NCBI GenBank assembly: GCA_902464035.1
Contig: CABQHT010000012.1
Coordinates: forward strand, 1-42,975
DNA: 42,975 nt
Direction of reading: 5' to 3'
DNA from: an uncultured Collinsella sp.
GTDB lineage: Bacteria; Actinomycetota; Coriobacteriia; Coriobacteriales; Coriobacteriaceae
The position numbers and the translations under genes were made by a program. This document shows positions 23,777 to 31,750 of this stretch, piece by piece; position 1 is the first letter of the stretch; each line of letters starts with the position of its first letter. A model generated the notes under the pieces. The model had not been told where the DNA came from and searched no databases. It was given only the letters and a program-made list of their open reading frames with translations.

Positions 23777-25735
23777 ATGAGGAAAACTCACCCCGTCAAC
23801 GCGCTCAAGAAGCTAGGCATAGGCCTCGCCTTTGGAGCTGCAACCATCATGTCCATGCCGACCTCTGCGCTCGCCTGTACGCAGATGTACATGGGCAAAA
23901 ACCTTACGGCAGACGGCAACACGTACTATGGCCGTGCCGAGGACTTTGGCAAGCGCTACCTCAAGCACTTCGGCATCGAGCCTGCCCACGAAGCTGGCTT
24001 TACGTACAGCTCGATTGAATCTGCTTTTGAATACACTTCGAATAAGCCTACCTATCGCTACAGCTATGTACGCGACCACCCCTCCAACTGGATGGGTCGC
24101 ACCGACGCCTACTCCGAGGCCGGAATCAACGAGAAGGGCGTGTCCTGCTCTGCCACGCTGAGCACTTCCTATAACGAGGATGCCGAAGCAGCAGACCCCA
24201 TCGATGAGGAAGTAGGTCTGGGCGAATATAGCTACGGCAGCATCATCCTGGGCGAGAGCGCCACGGCCCGCGAGGGCGTCGAGCTCCTCGGCAGCCTGAT
24301 CGACGATCAAGGCGTCTGCACCAACGACCAGATCATCATCGCCGACAACAACGAGACCTGGCTGTTCGCCACGCTTTCCGCCCATCAGTGGATTGCCATG
24401 AAGCTCGCTGACGACGTCGCCTCGGTCAACCCCAATATCGGTAGCCTCAACTACGATGTCGACCTCAATGACACCAAGAATTGTCTCCACTCCGAGGGCA
24501 TCGAGTCCATGCCTGTGGAGAAGGGCTTTGCCGAGTACACCGACGGCAAGTTCGACGTTGCCAAGACCTATGGCGAAAGCCTCGCCGATTCCGGCGTTCA
24601 CCAGTGGTCTCGCTATGTGCAAGGTCGCGATTATTTTGCAAATCCGCTGACCGAAGGCACGGATTACGAAATTATCACAGTTGAGAAGGAAGGAAAACCC
24701 ACCCAAAAGGGAGCTATGGTCAGCGAAATCCAGCCCCTGTTCTTCAAGCCTAGCAAGTCTGGTTGGAGCACCTTTGAACTGATTCGCGCCTTTGGCAACC
24801 GCGGCGAAAGCGTCCCTGGCCTTAACGCCAACACTGACGGCGTCTACGCCATCGGCAGCGAGCGTAACACCGAGATCAATCTCTTCCAAATTCGTCGCGG
24901 GTATGATCCCGAAGTCGCTACCATCCAGTGGGAGATGCTCTCCCGTGCCGCGTACTCTGTCGCCATCCCACTGTACTCCGCTCTGATGACCGAGGTCAGC
25001 CCGTACTTCAGCGACCAGACCGTCTCCTTCGATCACTGCAAACAGACTGACGTCGTGTACAACGAGGAGCCGGAGAACTCCATCAACTACGTCCTCATGG
25101 ACATCAGCTCGCTCTGCTTTGAGAACCCTGACACCCTTGGCGTCGGTGTCCGCGCCTACCTCGACGCGCTCCAGAATGAGCTCATCGAGCAGAACAAGGA
25201 AGTTGACGCCGCCATGCTGGCCGAAACGACCACCGAGGGCCGCACCGCCCTGGCCAACAAGGCCGGCAATGCTGCTACCGAGAACACCTACAAGAAGTGC
25301 AAGGCCCTGCTCCAGGAGATGCGCGCCTATCAGAAGGCAGGAAACTTTGACCAGCCCTTCACCCCGAGCGACCTGAATACCGAGACCAACGGCCTCAAGG
25401 AGTCCATCACCTACGCCAAGGACGCCCTTGCCACCGACCCGGTCACCCCGGATCAGCCCGGCACTCCCGAGCAGCCCGGCAAGCCCGAACAGCCCAGCAG
25501 CCCCGAGAAGCCTGAGCAGCCCGCTAAGCCCGAGCAGCCCGCTGCCAAGCCTGAGAAGCCCGGCAAGTCGGACAACACCACGACCACGGTAACCACCAAT
25601 AAGACGAACACCAAGGGCGGCCTGCCCACCACTGGCGATCGTTTTGATGGCCGCATGGTGGCCGCATTCGCCATCGCCGGCGTTGCCGTCATCTCCGCAG
25701 GCGGTTATATCCTCTATCGCCGCAACAAGGAGTAA
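23777..25735 (+). CDS. Secreted C69-family dipeptidase with LPxTG anchor
   Basis: 652 residues. A signal peptide (basic start, then LGIGLAFGAATIMSMPTSALA) is cut just before Cys34 of ACTQMYMG, the N-terminal nucleophile cysteine expected of Ntn-type C69 dipeptidases. The catalytic domain spans about 34-555 (GNTYYGRAEDFG, SEAGINEKGVSCSAT, IADNNETWLF). A Pro/Glu/Lys repeat linker (PEQPGKPEQP-like, about 558-598) spans the wall. The end is LPTTGD, a hydrophobic span (MVAAFAIAGVAVISAGGYIL) and RRNKE, a sortase signal. Predicted wall-anchored peptidase for nutrient peptides or for host or peptidoglycan peptides. No sortase gene lies in this window. Confidence 0.92.
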   Translation: MRKTHPVNALKKLGIGLAFGAATIMSMPTSALACTQMYMGKNLTADGNTYYGRAEDFGKRYLKHFGIEPAHEAGFTYSSIESAFEYTSNKPTYRYSYVRDHPSNWMGRTDAYSEAGINEKGVSCSATLSTSYNEDAEAADPIDEEVGLGEYSYGSIILGESATAREGVELLGSLIDDQGVCTNDQIIIADNNETWLFATLSAHQWIAMKLADDVASVNPNIGSLNYDVDLNDTKNCLHSEGIESMPVEKGFAEYTDGKFDVAKTYGESLADSGVHQWSRYVQGRDYFANPLTEGTDYEIITVEKEGKPTQKGAMVSEIQPLFFKPSKSGWSTFELIRAFGNRGESVPGLNANTDGVYAIGSERNTEINLFQIRRGYDPEVATIQWEMLSRAAYSVAIPLYSALMTEVSPYFSDQTVSFDHCKQTDVVYNEEPENSINYVLMDISSLCFENPDTLGVGVRAYLDALQNELIEQNKEVDAAMLAETTTEGRTALANKAGNAATENTYKKCKALLQEMRAYQKAGNFDQPFTPSDLNTETNGLKESITYAKDALATDPVTPDQPGTPEQPGKPEQPSSPEKPEQPAKPEQPAAKPEKPGKSDNTTTTVTTNKTNTKGGLPTTGDRFDGRMVAAFAIAGVAVISAGGYILYRRNKE

Positions 25736-25747
25736 TCCCTCACTGGT

Positions 25748-25784
25748 GCGGGCGAGATGGCACGGTTCGTCCCGCCCGCTTTTT
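25748..25784 (+). terminator. Terminator after the C69 dipeptidase
   Basis: GCGGGCG (25748-25754)/CGCCCGC (25773-25779), then TTTTT. A second perfect 11-bp inverted repeat, GAAATCTTTTT/AAAAAGATTTC (25805-25827), follows and lies just upstream of the trp leader promoter. Confidence 0.75.
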
Positions 25785-25848
25785 GACCAGCGGGAAACAC
25801 CGCTGAAATCTTTTTAAAAAAGATTTCCCCGCACACACTTCGCTGTGC

Positions 25849-25854
25849 TATAGT
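25849..25854 (+). promoter_or_regulatory. Candidate -10 of the tryptophan leader
   Basis: TATAGT about 59 bp before the leader peptide ATG. No good -35 is visible (TTCCCC at an 18-bp spacing is the best). An 11-bp AT-rich palindrome (25805-25827) ends immediately upstream and could be an operator. Confidence 0.4.
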
Positions 25855-25912
25855 GCAGCGCAACAGCAACTAGGTGCGACCGCGCCACGGCATCACGAAA
25901 GGAGCCACCAAC

Positions 25913-25981
25913 ATGAAGAACACGATGAACTCTCTCAACAACTGGTGGTGGCGTGATGCGAATACGATCGGTCGACAGTGA
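25913..25981 (+). CDS. trpL: Tryptophan attenuator leader peptide
   Basis: 22 codons: MKNTMNSLNN, then three consecutive Trp codons (25943-25951), then RDANTIGRQ and a TGA. AAAGGAG precedes the ATG by 9 nt. Such Trp runs in a short translated leader ahead of a terminator are the hallmark of ribosome-mediated attenuation. The downstream genes are not trp biosynthesis but a TrpP-like ECF transporter. No T-box motif is present, so ribosome stalling at Trp is the likelier sensor. Composition apart from the Trp run is ordinary. Confidence 0.88.
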   Translation: MKNTMNSLNNWWWRDANTIGRQ

Positions 25982-26050
25982 GTCCCTCACGCCTGTTTTT
26001 GCGCTCTAGGTGATTGGAAGGCCTCCGGTTTCGACCGGGGGCCTTTTTCT
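25969..26050 (+). promoter_or_regulatory. Trp attenuator: antiterminator and UUCG terminator
   Basis: Terminator arms AAGGCCTCCGGT (26018-26029) and ACCGGGGGCCTT (26034-26045) pair over 12 bp with one G-U, have a TTCG loop and end in TTTTT. CGGTCGA at 25969-25975, inside the last codons of the leader peptide, is complementary to TCGACCG (26031-26037), which covers loop and 3' arm. A ribosome stalled at the Trp codons leaves 25969-25975 free to disrupt the terminator. A ribosome reaching the stop at 25979 covers it. A small GTGAG/CTCAC hairpin (25978-25990) lies between. Confidence 0.8.
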
Positions 26051-26125
26051 ATCTCGAGCCCGATCGCATTCGCATCACGCGCCTCCGCTTTTCTCTTGCA
26101 CTCCCCTTCCGAAAGGATTTTCACC

Positions 26126-26698
26126 ATGTCTCAGAACACCACCGCCACCCAGCCCCGCACCGTCCAGACCGCCGACCGCGGCAAACTCGATGTCCGCGCC
26201 CTCGTCCTGCTCGCCATCCTGCTCGCCGCCGGTTTCATCCTCAACTTCACCGTCGGCAAGGCAATCTCGGGCATCTCGGGCGGCATGATCAGCCCCGAGT
26301 TCATCATCTCGGCCTTCTGCCTCACCATCCTGGTCGTTCGCCCCAACATCGGCCAGGCGCTCGTCATTGGCCTCATCTCGGCTGCCGTGATCCAGATCAC
26401 CACCACTTCGCCGTTCGTCGATTTTGCCGCCGAGGGCATCGCCGCCATGCTCATGGCCGGCATCGTCAACGCCGCCGGCAAGAACGGTCAGGTTAAGCCC
26501 GCCATCGCCATTGTCGCAACCTTCCTGACCACCTTTGTCTCAGGTGTCATCTTCATGGTCATCAAGATGGCCATGCTCGGCGTGGTAGGCGAGCTCGCCG
26601 CCGCCATGCTGCCCGTCGTCGCCATGACCGCCGTGTTTAACGCCATCCTGGTCGGCGCTCTCTACCTGCCCATCCAGAAGGCTCTGAAGCTCAACTAA
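26126..26698 (+). CDS. TrpP-like ECF transporter substrate-binding (S) component
   Basis: 190-residue integral membrane protein with about five to six hydrophobic spans (VRALVLLAILLAAGFILNF, PEFIISAFCLTILVV, ALVIGLISAAVIQI, IVATFLTTFVSGVIFMV, VVAMTAVFNAILVGALYLPI). The N-terminal 25 residues are polar. GGMISPEFIISAFCL and SAAVIQITTTSPF resemble segments of the TrpP/YhaG family (from memory). With the Trp attenuator just upstream and the ECF ATPase and EcfT just downstream, tryptophan is the predicted substrate. AAAGGA precedes the ATG. The alternative is another aromatic compound or indole derivative. Confidence 0.82.
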   Translation: MSQNTTATQPRTVQTADRGKLDVRALVLLAILLAAGFILNFTVGKAISGISGGMISPEFIISAFCLTILVVRPNIGQALVIGLISAAVIQITTTSPFVDFAAEGIAAMLMAGIVNAAGKNGQVKPAIAIVATFLTTFVSGVIFMVIKMAMLGVVGELAAAMLPVVAMTAVFNAILVGALYLPIQKALKLN

Positions 26699-26762
26699 CC
26701 TGCTCGGCTTTACGAGCCACCCCAACGCTCCACCAGCAAAGACTGTCCCAAACAGCTAGCTC

Positions 26763-26806
26763 TTGGGGACGTTCTTAAACGACTAGTCATTAAAGAACGT
26801 CCCCAA
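26763..26806. repeat. REP-like 14-bp inverted repeat inside the ECF operon
   Basis: Perfect arms TTGGGGACGTTCTT (26763-26776)/AAGAACGTCCCCAA (26793-26806), with a loop containing the palindrome GACTAGTC. It lies 18 bp before the ATPase ATG. The GGGGACGTTCTT arm resembles REP-type palindromes spread by TnpA-REP proteins, but no such gene is here. It may tune relative expression of S-component and ATPase. Confidence 0.65.
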
Positions 26807-26824
26807 TGACTATGAAAGGTATCC

Positions 26825-28576
26825 ATGGAAACGATCATCAACGTCGACGATGTCTCGTTCTCCTATGGCACGCAGACCGAGCAGGCGCTTAAGCACATCT
26901 CGCTCGACGTGAACAAAGGAGATTTCATCGGCATCATTGGGCCCTCGGGCGCCGGCAAGTCCACGCTTGCCGCCTGCCTGTCGGGCGCCGTTCCCCACCA
27001 CTACACCGGCACGTTCTTTGGGTCCGTCATGGTTGACGGCCACGACACCTGCGAAGTCTCGCTCACCGACGTATCGCAGATCGTCGGCAGCGTGCTGCAA
27101 GACATCGACACGCAGATGGTCGCCTCGGTTGTCGAGGACGAGATGCTCTTTGGCCTGGAGAACTTTGGCGTCCCCCACGACCAGATCGAGCAGCGTGTAA
27201 GCGAGACGCTCGAGACGGTCGGCATCAGCGACCTGCGCGACCGCGAGATCGCCACCCTCTCGGGCGGGCAGAAGCAAAAGGTGGCCATTGCCGCCATCCT
27301 TGCCATGCGCCCGCGCGTGCTGGTGCTCGACGAACCCACCGCGGCACTCGACCCCGCCAGCTCCACGCTGGTCTTCGAGACCCTGCGCGAGGCAAACCGC
27401 GCGCTCGGCATCACCATCGTCGTCATTGAGCAAAAAGTAGCCCTGCTTTCGGAGTATTGCAACCGCGTGCTCGTGCTCAACCATGGCGAAATCGCGCTGC
27501 AGGGCGAGCCGCACGAGGTCTTCGCCCATACCGATGAACTTCGCACCATTGGCGTTGACTGCCCCCGTGTCACACGTATCTTCAATAGCCTCGAGGCCGA
27601 TGGCCTGGCAAGCGGCACCCCCTGCTTGGATGTCGATGAGGCTGAACGCCTGATTTCGGGCATCGTCGACCCCGCACACGCGACCAGCGAAGCCCAGGCT
27701 CCCGCGGGCTCCCCGCATGCCCCGTCGTTGCGCCCTCATGCCAAGGACGCCGAACCCGTGCTCACCTTCGATCACGTTGAGTTTGTCTATCCCAACGGCG
27801 GCGCCGCCGTCCACGACCTCAACCTGACCCTCTACCCCGGCGAGCTCGTGGGCATTGTCGGCCAAAACGGCGCCGGCAAGACCACGCTCACCAAGCTGCT
27901 CACGGGCCTGCTTAAGCCCGCCTCGGGCAGCGTGCGCGTTACGGGTCTGGACACCGCCGCGGTTCCCACGAGCCGCATCGCGCGCGAGGTCGCAACGCTC
28001 TTCCAAAACCCCGACCGCCAGATCTGCAAGGATACCGTGCTCGACGAGGTCGCTTTTGGCCTGGAGCTTGCCGGTATCGACCGCGCCGAGGCTCTGCGCC
28101 GTGCTCAACTCGTTATCGACCGCTTTGGCCTGCCTGCCGATGAGGCGCCCTTCTCACTTTCGCGCGGCCAGCGACAAATGGTGGCGCTTGCCTCCGTCGT
28201 GGTGGTGGAGCCCAAGATCGTCGTGCTCGACGAGCCCACGAGCGGCCTTGATTACCGCGAGTGCATGACCGTCATGGAAACGGTGCGCACCATGGCCGAG
28301 CGCGGCTGCGCCGTTATCATGGTCTGCCACGATATGGAAGTTGTTTCCGACTTTGCCGAGCGTATCGTAGTAATGGCCGACGGTCGCATCCTCGACCGCG
28401 GCCGCACGCACGAGCTATTCTCGAACATCGATCTCATGCGGCGTGCCTACGTGGAGCCTCCCCAGGTTATTGAACTCTCGCGCCGTCTGGCATCTTCCGT
28501 CTCGCCCGCTTTTGCGCAGGTGAGCGAGGTCACCGATGTCGTTCGCATTACCAAGGAGATGGTCCGCCGTGGTTAA
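26825..28576 (+). CDS. ECF transporter ATPase, EcfA1-EcfA2 fusion
   Basis: 583 residues with two complete ABC nucleotide-binding domains. Domain 1 (about 1-250): Walker A GPSGAGKST, signature LSGGQKQKVA, Walker B VLVLDEPTAALD. A linker follows (about 270-310, Ala/Pro/His-rich). Domain 2: GQNGAGKTT, the degenerate signature LSRGQRQMVA, IVVLDEPTSGLD and the switch His in MVCHD; domain 1 has VVIEQ there, so its switch residue is Gln. This asymmetry suggests one of the two sites hydrolyses ATP less well. It powers the TrpP-like S-component together with EcfT. AAAGG precedes the ATG. Confidence 0.92.
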   Translation: METIINVDDVSFSYGTQTEQALKHISLDVNKGDFIGIIGPSGAGKSTLAACLSGAVPHHYTGTFFGSVMVDGHDTCEVSLTDVSQIVGSVLQDIDTQMVASVVEDEMLFGLENFGVPHDQIEQRVSETLETVGISDLRDREIATLSGGQKQKVAIAAILAMRPRVLVLDEPTAALDPASSTLVFETLREANRALGITIVVIEQKVALLSEYCNRVLVLNHGEIALQGEPHEVFAHTDELRTIGVDCPRVTRIFNSLEADGLASGTPCLDVDEAERLISGIVDPAHATSEAQAPAGSPHAPSLRPHAKDAEPVLTFDHVEFVYPNGGAAVHDLNLTLYPGELVGIVGQNGAGKTTLTKLLTGLLKPASGSVRVTGLDTAAVPTSRIAREVATLFQNPDRQICKDTVLDEVAFGLELAGIDRAEALRRAQLVIDRFGLPADEAPFSLSRGQRQMVALASVVVVEPKIVVLDEPTSGLDYRECMTVMETVRTMAERGCAVIMVCHDMEVVSDFAERIVVMADGRILDRGRTHELFSNIDLMRRAYVEPPQVIELSRRLASSVSPAFAQVSEVTDVVRITKEMVRRG

Positions 28577-29315
28577 CGTCATCGACTACATGCCGGGCGA
28601 TACGCTGCTGCATCGCCTGAACCCCGTCGTCAAACTGGGCCTCGCCGCCGCCATCATCGTCGGCATCTTCTTGTCCGACACCTACGTGGCGCTGCTGGGC
28701 TTTTTGGCACTCACCCTTGCGCTGGGTGCCTATGCCGGTGTCGTCGACCGTCTGTTCTCGCTGCTCAAGTTGCTGATTCCGCTCGCGCTTATCATGCTGG
28801 TGCTCCAGCTGGCCTTTATGCGCGATGGCAACGTTGTGTGGGGCTTTATCACCGACACGGGCCTCATCACAGGATCGAAGGCCTGTCTGCGCCTGCTGGG
28901 TGTGGCGTTACCGCTCATCCTCATGCTCATGGTGACCAAGCTCAACGACCTTGCCAACGCCTGTGTCGAGGTGCTGCACGTACCGTATCGCTATGCCTTC
29001 ACCTTTACCACGGCGCTACGCTTTGTGCCGGTGTTTGGTCAGGAGATGAACGCCATCATGGAGGCGCAGACCGCACGCGGCGTCGAGTACGACACCAAAA
29101 ACCCCATCAAGAAGCTTAAGCTCATGCTGCCACTGTGCGTGCCACTGCTCATCTCGAGCGTAGGCAAGACCGATGCCACGGCCTTGGCGGCAGAACAGCG
29201 CGGCTTCTATCTGCGTACACGCGCCAGCTCGTACAAGCGCTACCCCATCAAGGGCCTGGACATCGCCGTGCTCGTCGTCAGCATCGCCCTCATCGCCATC
29301 GGCTTCCTGTTCTAG
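28569..29315 (+). CDS. ecfT: ECF transporter transmembrane (T) component
   Basis: 248 residues, with hydrophobic spans in the first 130 residues, the amphipathic coupling region, and two short Ala/Arg-Gly motifs typical of EcfT: TARG in MEAQTARGVEY and the EQRG of AAEQRGFYLR. The GTG at 28569 overlaps the ATPase stop by 8 nt and has AAGGAG 10 nt upstream. Translational coupling implies fixed stoichiometry with the ATPase. Since the module has its own S-component, it looks like a dedicated (group I-like) transporter, although such T-components can also serve distant S-components. Confidence 0.92.
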   Translation: MVNVIDYMPGDTLLHRLNPVVKLGLAAAIIVGIFLSDTYVALLGFLALTLALGAYAGVVDRLFSLLKLLIPLALIMLVLQLAFMRDGNVVWGFITDTGLITGSKACLRLLGVALPLILMLMVTKLNDLANACVEVLHVPYRYAFTFTTALRFVPVFGQEMNAIMEAQTARGVEYDTKNPIKKLKLMLPLCVPLLISSVGKTDATALAAEQRGFYLRTRASSYKRYPIKGLDIAVLVVSIALIAIGFLF

Positions 29316-29344
29316 TTCGCCACCGGCAGCAACCGCCCAACGCA

Positions 29345-29381
29345 AAAGGCCTCGGCTCGCACCAAACGAGCCGAGGCCTTT
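29345..29381 (+). terminator. Terminator after the ECF operon
   Basis: Perfect 15-bp arms (29345-29359/29367-29381), AAAGGCCTCGGCTCG and its complement, with TTT and A-rich flanks. It can work in both directions. Confidence 0.85.
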
Positions 29382-29413
29382 ACTGTTTCACCAGATAGAA
29401 CCTACCAAAATTA

Positions 29414-29434
29414 ACCTGTCCCTTTTTGACAGGT
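29414..29434 (-). terminator. Terminator after the racemase
   Basis: ACCTGTC (29414-29420)/GACAGGT (29428-29434), followed on the minus strand by TAATTTT. Confidence 0.65.
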
Positions 29435-29440
29435 CGGAAG

Positions 29441-30187
29441 CTAGAGGCGGTAGGGGGCGCCGCTGCGGATGATGGATTCGCGCACCAGGACATCCATGGC
29501 ATCGAGGGTGATCTCGGGCATCTCTCGATACTTCTGCAGCACCGATAGCTCGGTGCAGGCCAGAATGACACGGTCGCAGCCGCTACGGGCGAACTCCCAC
29601 ATCACGCGGTCGAACTTATCCATATCGGGCTCACGTCCGGCTTTCACATCATCGTAGATAAGCGACATCACATCGTTCTGACGTTTCTCGCTGGGATAGA
29701 CAACCTCAACACCCGCAGCCTCGCATTCGCGGCCGTAGACGCCCGCGCCCACGGTTCCGTCGGTTCCCATAATGCCAATCTTGTGCACCGGCTCGGCCGG
29801 CATACTCAGGTTGGGGTCGAACTCGCACTCCCCCATCACCGCACCCGCAAGGGCATAGCGAACCGACTCGCGCGGCATGTGGATAATCGGCACCTTCGTA
29901 AACGACTGGATCTGGTCGTAGAAGTAGTGTGACGTGTTGCAGGGAATGGCAATGTGCGCGCAGCCCAGCGACTCGAGTGCCTGAGCACACTCTTTCATGG
30001 TCGCCAGCAGCTTGGCGTGCTCGCCGGTCTTAATGGCCAGCGTGCGGTCGGGCATGGTCGACTTGGAAAGCACCACCATGTCGATATGTTCCTGATCGCA
30101 GGCAGCAGCCGTATGACGCACTACCTGGTCGTAGTAATACGACGTGGCCTCGGCGCCCATGCCGCCGATAACTCCCAGCTTTTCCAT
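29441..30187 (-). CDS. Aspartate/glutamate racemase family protein
   Basis: 248 residues, cofactor-independent racemase fold with the two catalytic cysteines in AIPCNTSHYF (about residue 83) and ILACTELSVL (about residue 195), and the start LGVIGGMGAEATSYYY typical of aspartate racemases. Reaction: L-Asp to D-Asp (or Glu). The ATG at 30187 has AAGGAGG upstream; an earlier in-frame ATG at 30271 lies at the ligase end without a site. It is downstream of the ligase gene by 84 bp on the same strand. The pair matches the racemase and D-Asp ligase partners known from Enterococcus faecium cell-wall synthesis, so D-Asp supply is the likely role. Confidence 0.9.
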   Translation of the reverse strand: MEKLGVIGGMGAEATSYYYDQVVRHTAAACDQEHIDMVVLSKSTMPDRTLAIKTGEHAKLLATMKECAQALESLGCAHIAIPCNTSHYFYDQIQSFTKVPIIHMPRESVRYALAGAVMGECEFDPNLSMPAEPVHKIGIMGTDGTVGAGVYGRECEAAGVEVVYPSEKRQNDVMSLIYDDVKAGREPDMDKFDRVMWEFARSGCDRVILACTELSVLQKYREMPEITLDAMDVLVRESIIRSGAPYRL

Positions 30188-30271
30188 CGCCGCCTCCTTG
30201 GTGACGCTTGCGCAATTGCGCGTATCATACCCGCGCCCGCCCGATGTAAACCGGACGGGCGCCGCACTCAT

Positions 30272-31528
30272 CTACTTGTAATACGTCTTGAACAGCTTAA
30301 AGTGGCGCAGCTTGGTGTGCCACATGCGCAGCCAGCGGTTAAAGACAAAGTCGCCCTTCATAAACGAAGGGTCGGCGCCCTTGCCTTCCTTGTCCAGGCG
30401 ATGCACCTTAGCGCGCAGCTCGGGATCCTTGACGTACTTGTCGACGACGCCCATGGGGACGACCATCCACAGCGCCTCGTCCTGCGCCGTCACAAACTCC
30501 GGCTCAAACGGGCGGTTGAACACATACTCGTCCACCACATACTTGGCAACGTTAAAGCCGCTGTTGGTGACGTAGTAGTTGCTGCGACCTTGGCGCGTGT
30601 TGAAATCGAAGAACTTAAACGAGCCGTCGCGCTCGTCGTACTTAACGTCAAAGTTGGAATAGCCCACAAAGTGAAGGTCCTCGAGCAACTTGCGCACGCC
30701 GCCCATGAGCTCGTCATTGGGCTCGGTGATGATACAGGCGTGGTTGCCGACACCGTGAGGCTGATGCTCCTCGAGCAGCACGTGACCCAGGCACATCATG
30801 CGCACCTTGCCGTTACGGTCGGAATAACTGGTGAGCACGCGCATGTACTCGTCGTTGCCGGGCACGCGATCCTGCAAGATCAGGTCGTCGGTGTAGCCGC
30901 TGGCATACGAGTCGCGAATGACCTGTTCCAGCTCGGCACGGTCGGCAATCTCATAAGCCTTTTTCTGGCCCTCGAACTCGTGCTGCCACCACATGATGCC
31001 GTCAGAAGGCTTCAGAATCATCGGGTAGGGAAAATCGATCTGGTCGAGCACTTCGGCAGGCGCCTCGCCTTGCGCGTTGAGCATCGCCATGGTGAAGGTA
31101 AAGGTATGCGGATAGGGCACGCCATGCTTCTCGCACAGCTCGTAGAAGATCTCCTTCTTCTGACACTGCTCAAGCATGCTATAGGGAGCGTAAGGCGCGA
31201 CGATATTATCCGCCAACTCATGGGCATCCTTGGCCTGAGCCACGAGAGCAACATAGTTATCGCCACAGCCCACAAGGACAATCGTCTTATCGGCATGCGC
31301 TTGGGCAATGCCGTTGACGGTCCTGAGCATCACGGGCATGGTATCGATATCCACGTTGGGCGTGTAGTCGATAATCTGGCTGCGGTACGCGGGACCCGTC
31401 TGGTACTTGCCAAAGACCAGGCTCTTGACCTGGTACTCCTCGTAGAAGGCGCGCGCCACCGAATAGGCGTTGATGTCGCCACCGAGCAGCACGGGAATGA
31501 ACTCGCGCTCTGTAAACTGCAATGCCAT
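30272..31528 (-). CDS. ATP-grasp carboxylate-amine ligase, D-aspartate ligase-like
   Basis: 418 residues. The N-terminal part FIPVLLGGDINAYSVARAF, then the ATP-grasp core with MILKPSDGIMWW (ATP lysine), RVPGNDEYMRVLT, and the metal/acidic segment FKFFDFNTRQGRSNYYV. Similar enzymes join D-Asp to the side-chain amine of residue 3 in UDP-MurNAc-peptide, making the D-isoAsp cross-bridge of A4-type peptidoglycan. The adjacent Asp racemase supports this. The residue accepting D-Asp (Lys or Orn) is not decidable here. A basic C-terminal tail (RWLRMWHTKLRHFKLFKTYYK, in two parts RWLRMWHT and KLRHFKLF) may sit at the membrane. AGGAAG precedes the ATG. Confidence 0.83.
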   Translation of the reverse strand: MALQFTEREFIPVLLGGDINAYSVARAFYEEYQVKSLVFGKYQTGPAYRSQIIDYTPNVDIDTMPVMLRTVNGIAQAHADKTIVLVGCGDNYVALVAQAKDAHELADNIVAPYAPYSMLEQCQKKEIFYELCEKHGVPYPHTFTFTMAMLNAQGEAPAEVLDQIDFPYPMILKPSDGIMWWQHEFEGQKKAYEIADRAELEQVIRDSYASGYTDDLILQDRVPGNDEYMRVLTSYSDRNGKVRMMCLGHVLLEEHQPHGVGNHACIITEPNDELMGGVRKLLEDLHFVGYSNFDVKYDERDGSFKFFDFNTRQGRSNYYVTNSGFNVAKYVVDEYVFNRPFEPEFVTAQDEALWMVVPMGVVDKYVKDPELRAKVHRLDKEGKGADPSFMKGDFVFNRWLRMWHTKLRHFKLFKTYYK

Positions 31529-31680
31529 GGAAACTTCCTATCATGAACTGCCCACACAACGGGCGGTCTTTGCGCAACTGATTTATTCTAGCGTGCCAAA
31601 CCGCCGGCGCCCAAAGCTCCACCGTATCTATGGCAATCGACGTAATCGTCCAGCACGAAGACGGCGCTCACCGTTGTATG

Positions 31681-31706
31681 ACAATGGGCAATGAACCTAC
31701 CATTGT
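31681..31706. promoter_or_regulatory. Inverted repeat in the ligase/MOSC divergent region
   Basis: ACAATGG (31681-31687)/CCATTGT (31700-31706), a perfect 7-bp repeat with 12-bp spacing, centred about 57 bp before the MOSC start. It is a possible operator; no regulator is known. Confidence 0.3.
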
Positions 31707-31750
31707 TGTAGGATTCAGCGTATTGACATCCTCGAACGAAAGGCGCGCAC

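Noticed and set aside
25860..26050. T-box riboswitch as the Trp sensor of the ECF operon
   Set aside because: No T-box antiterminator motif or specifier-loop layout was seen; a translated leader with a Trp run and complementary segments fits ribosome-mediated attenuation better.
26763..26806. Insertion sequence end or composite transposon
   Set aside because: No transposase, target-site duplication or second end is visible; it is a single palindrome.
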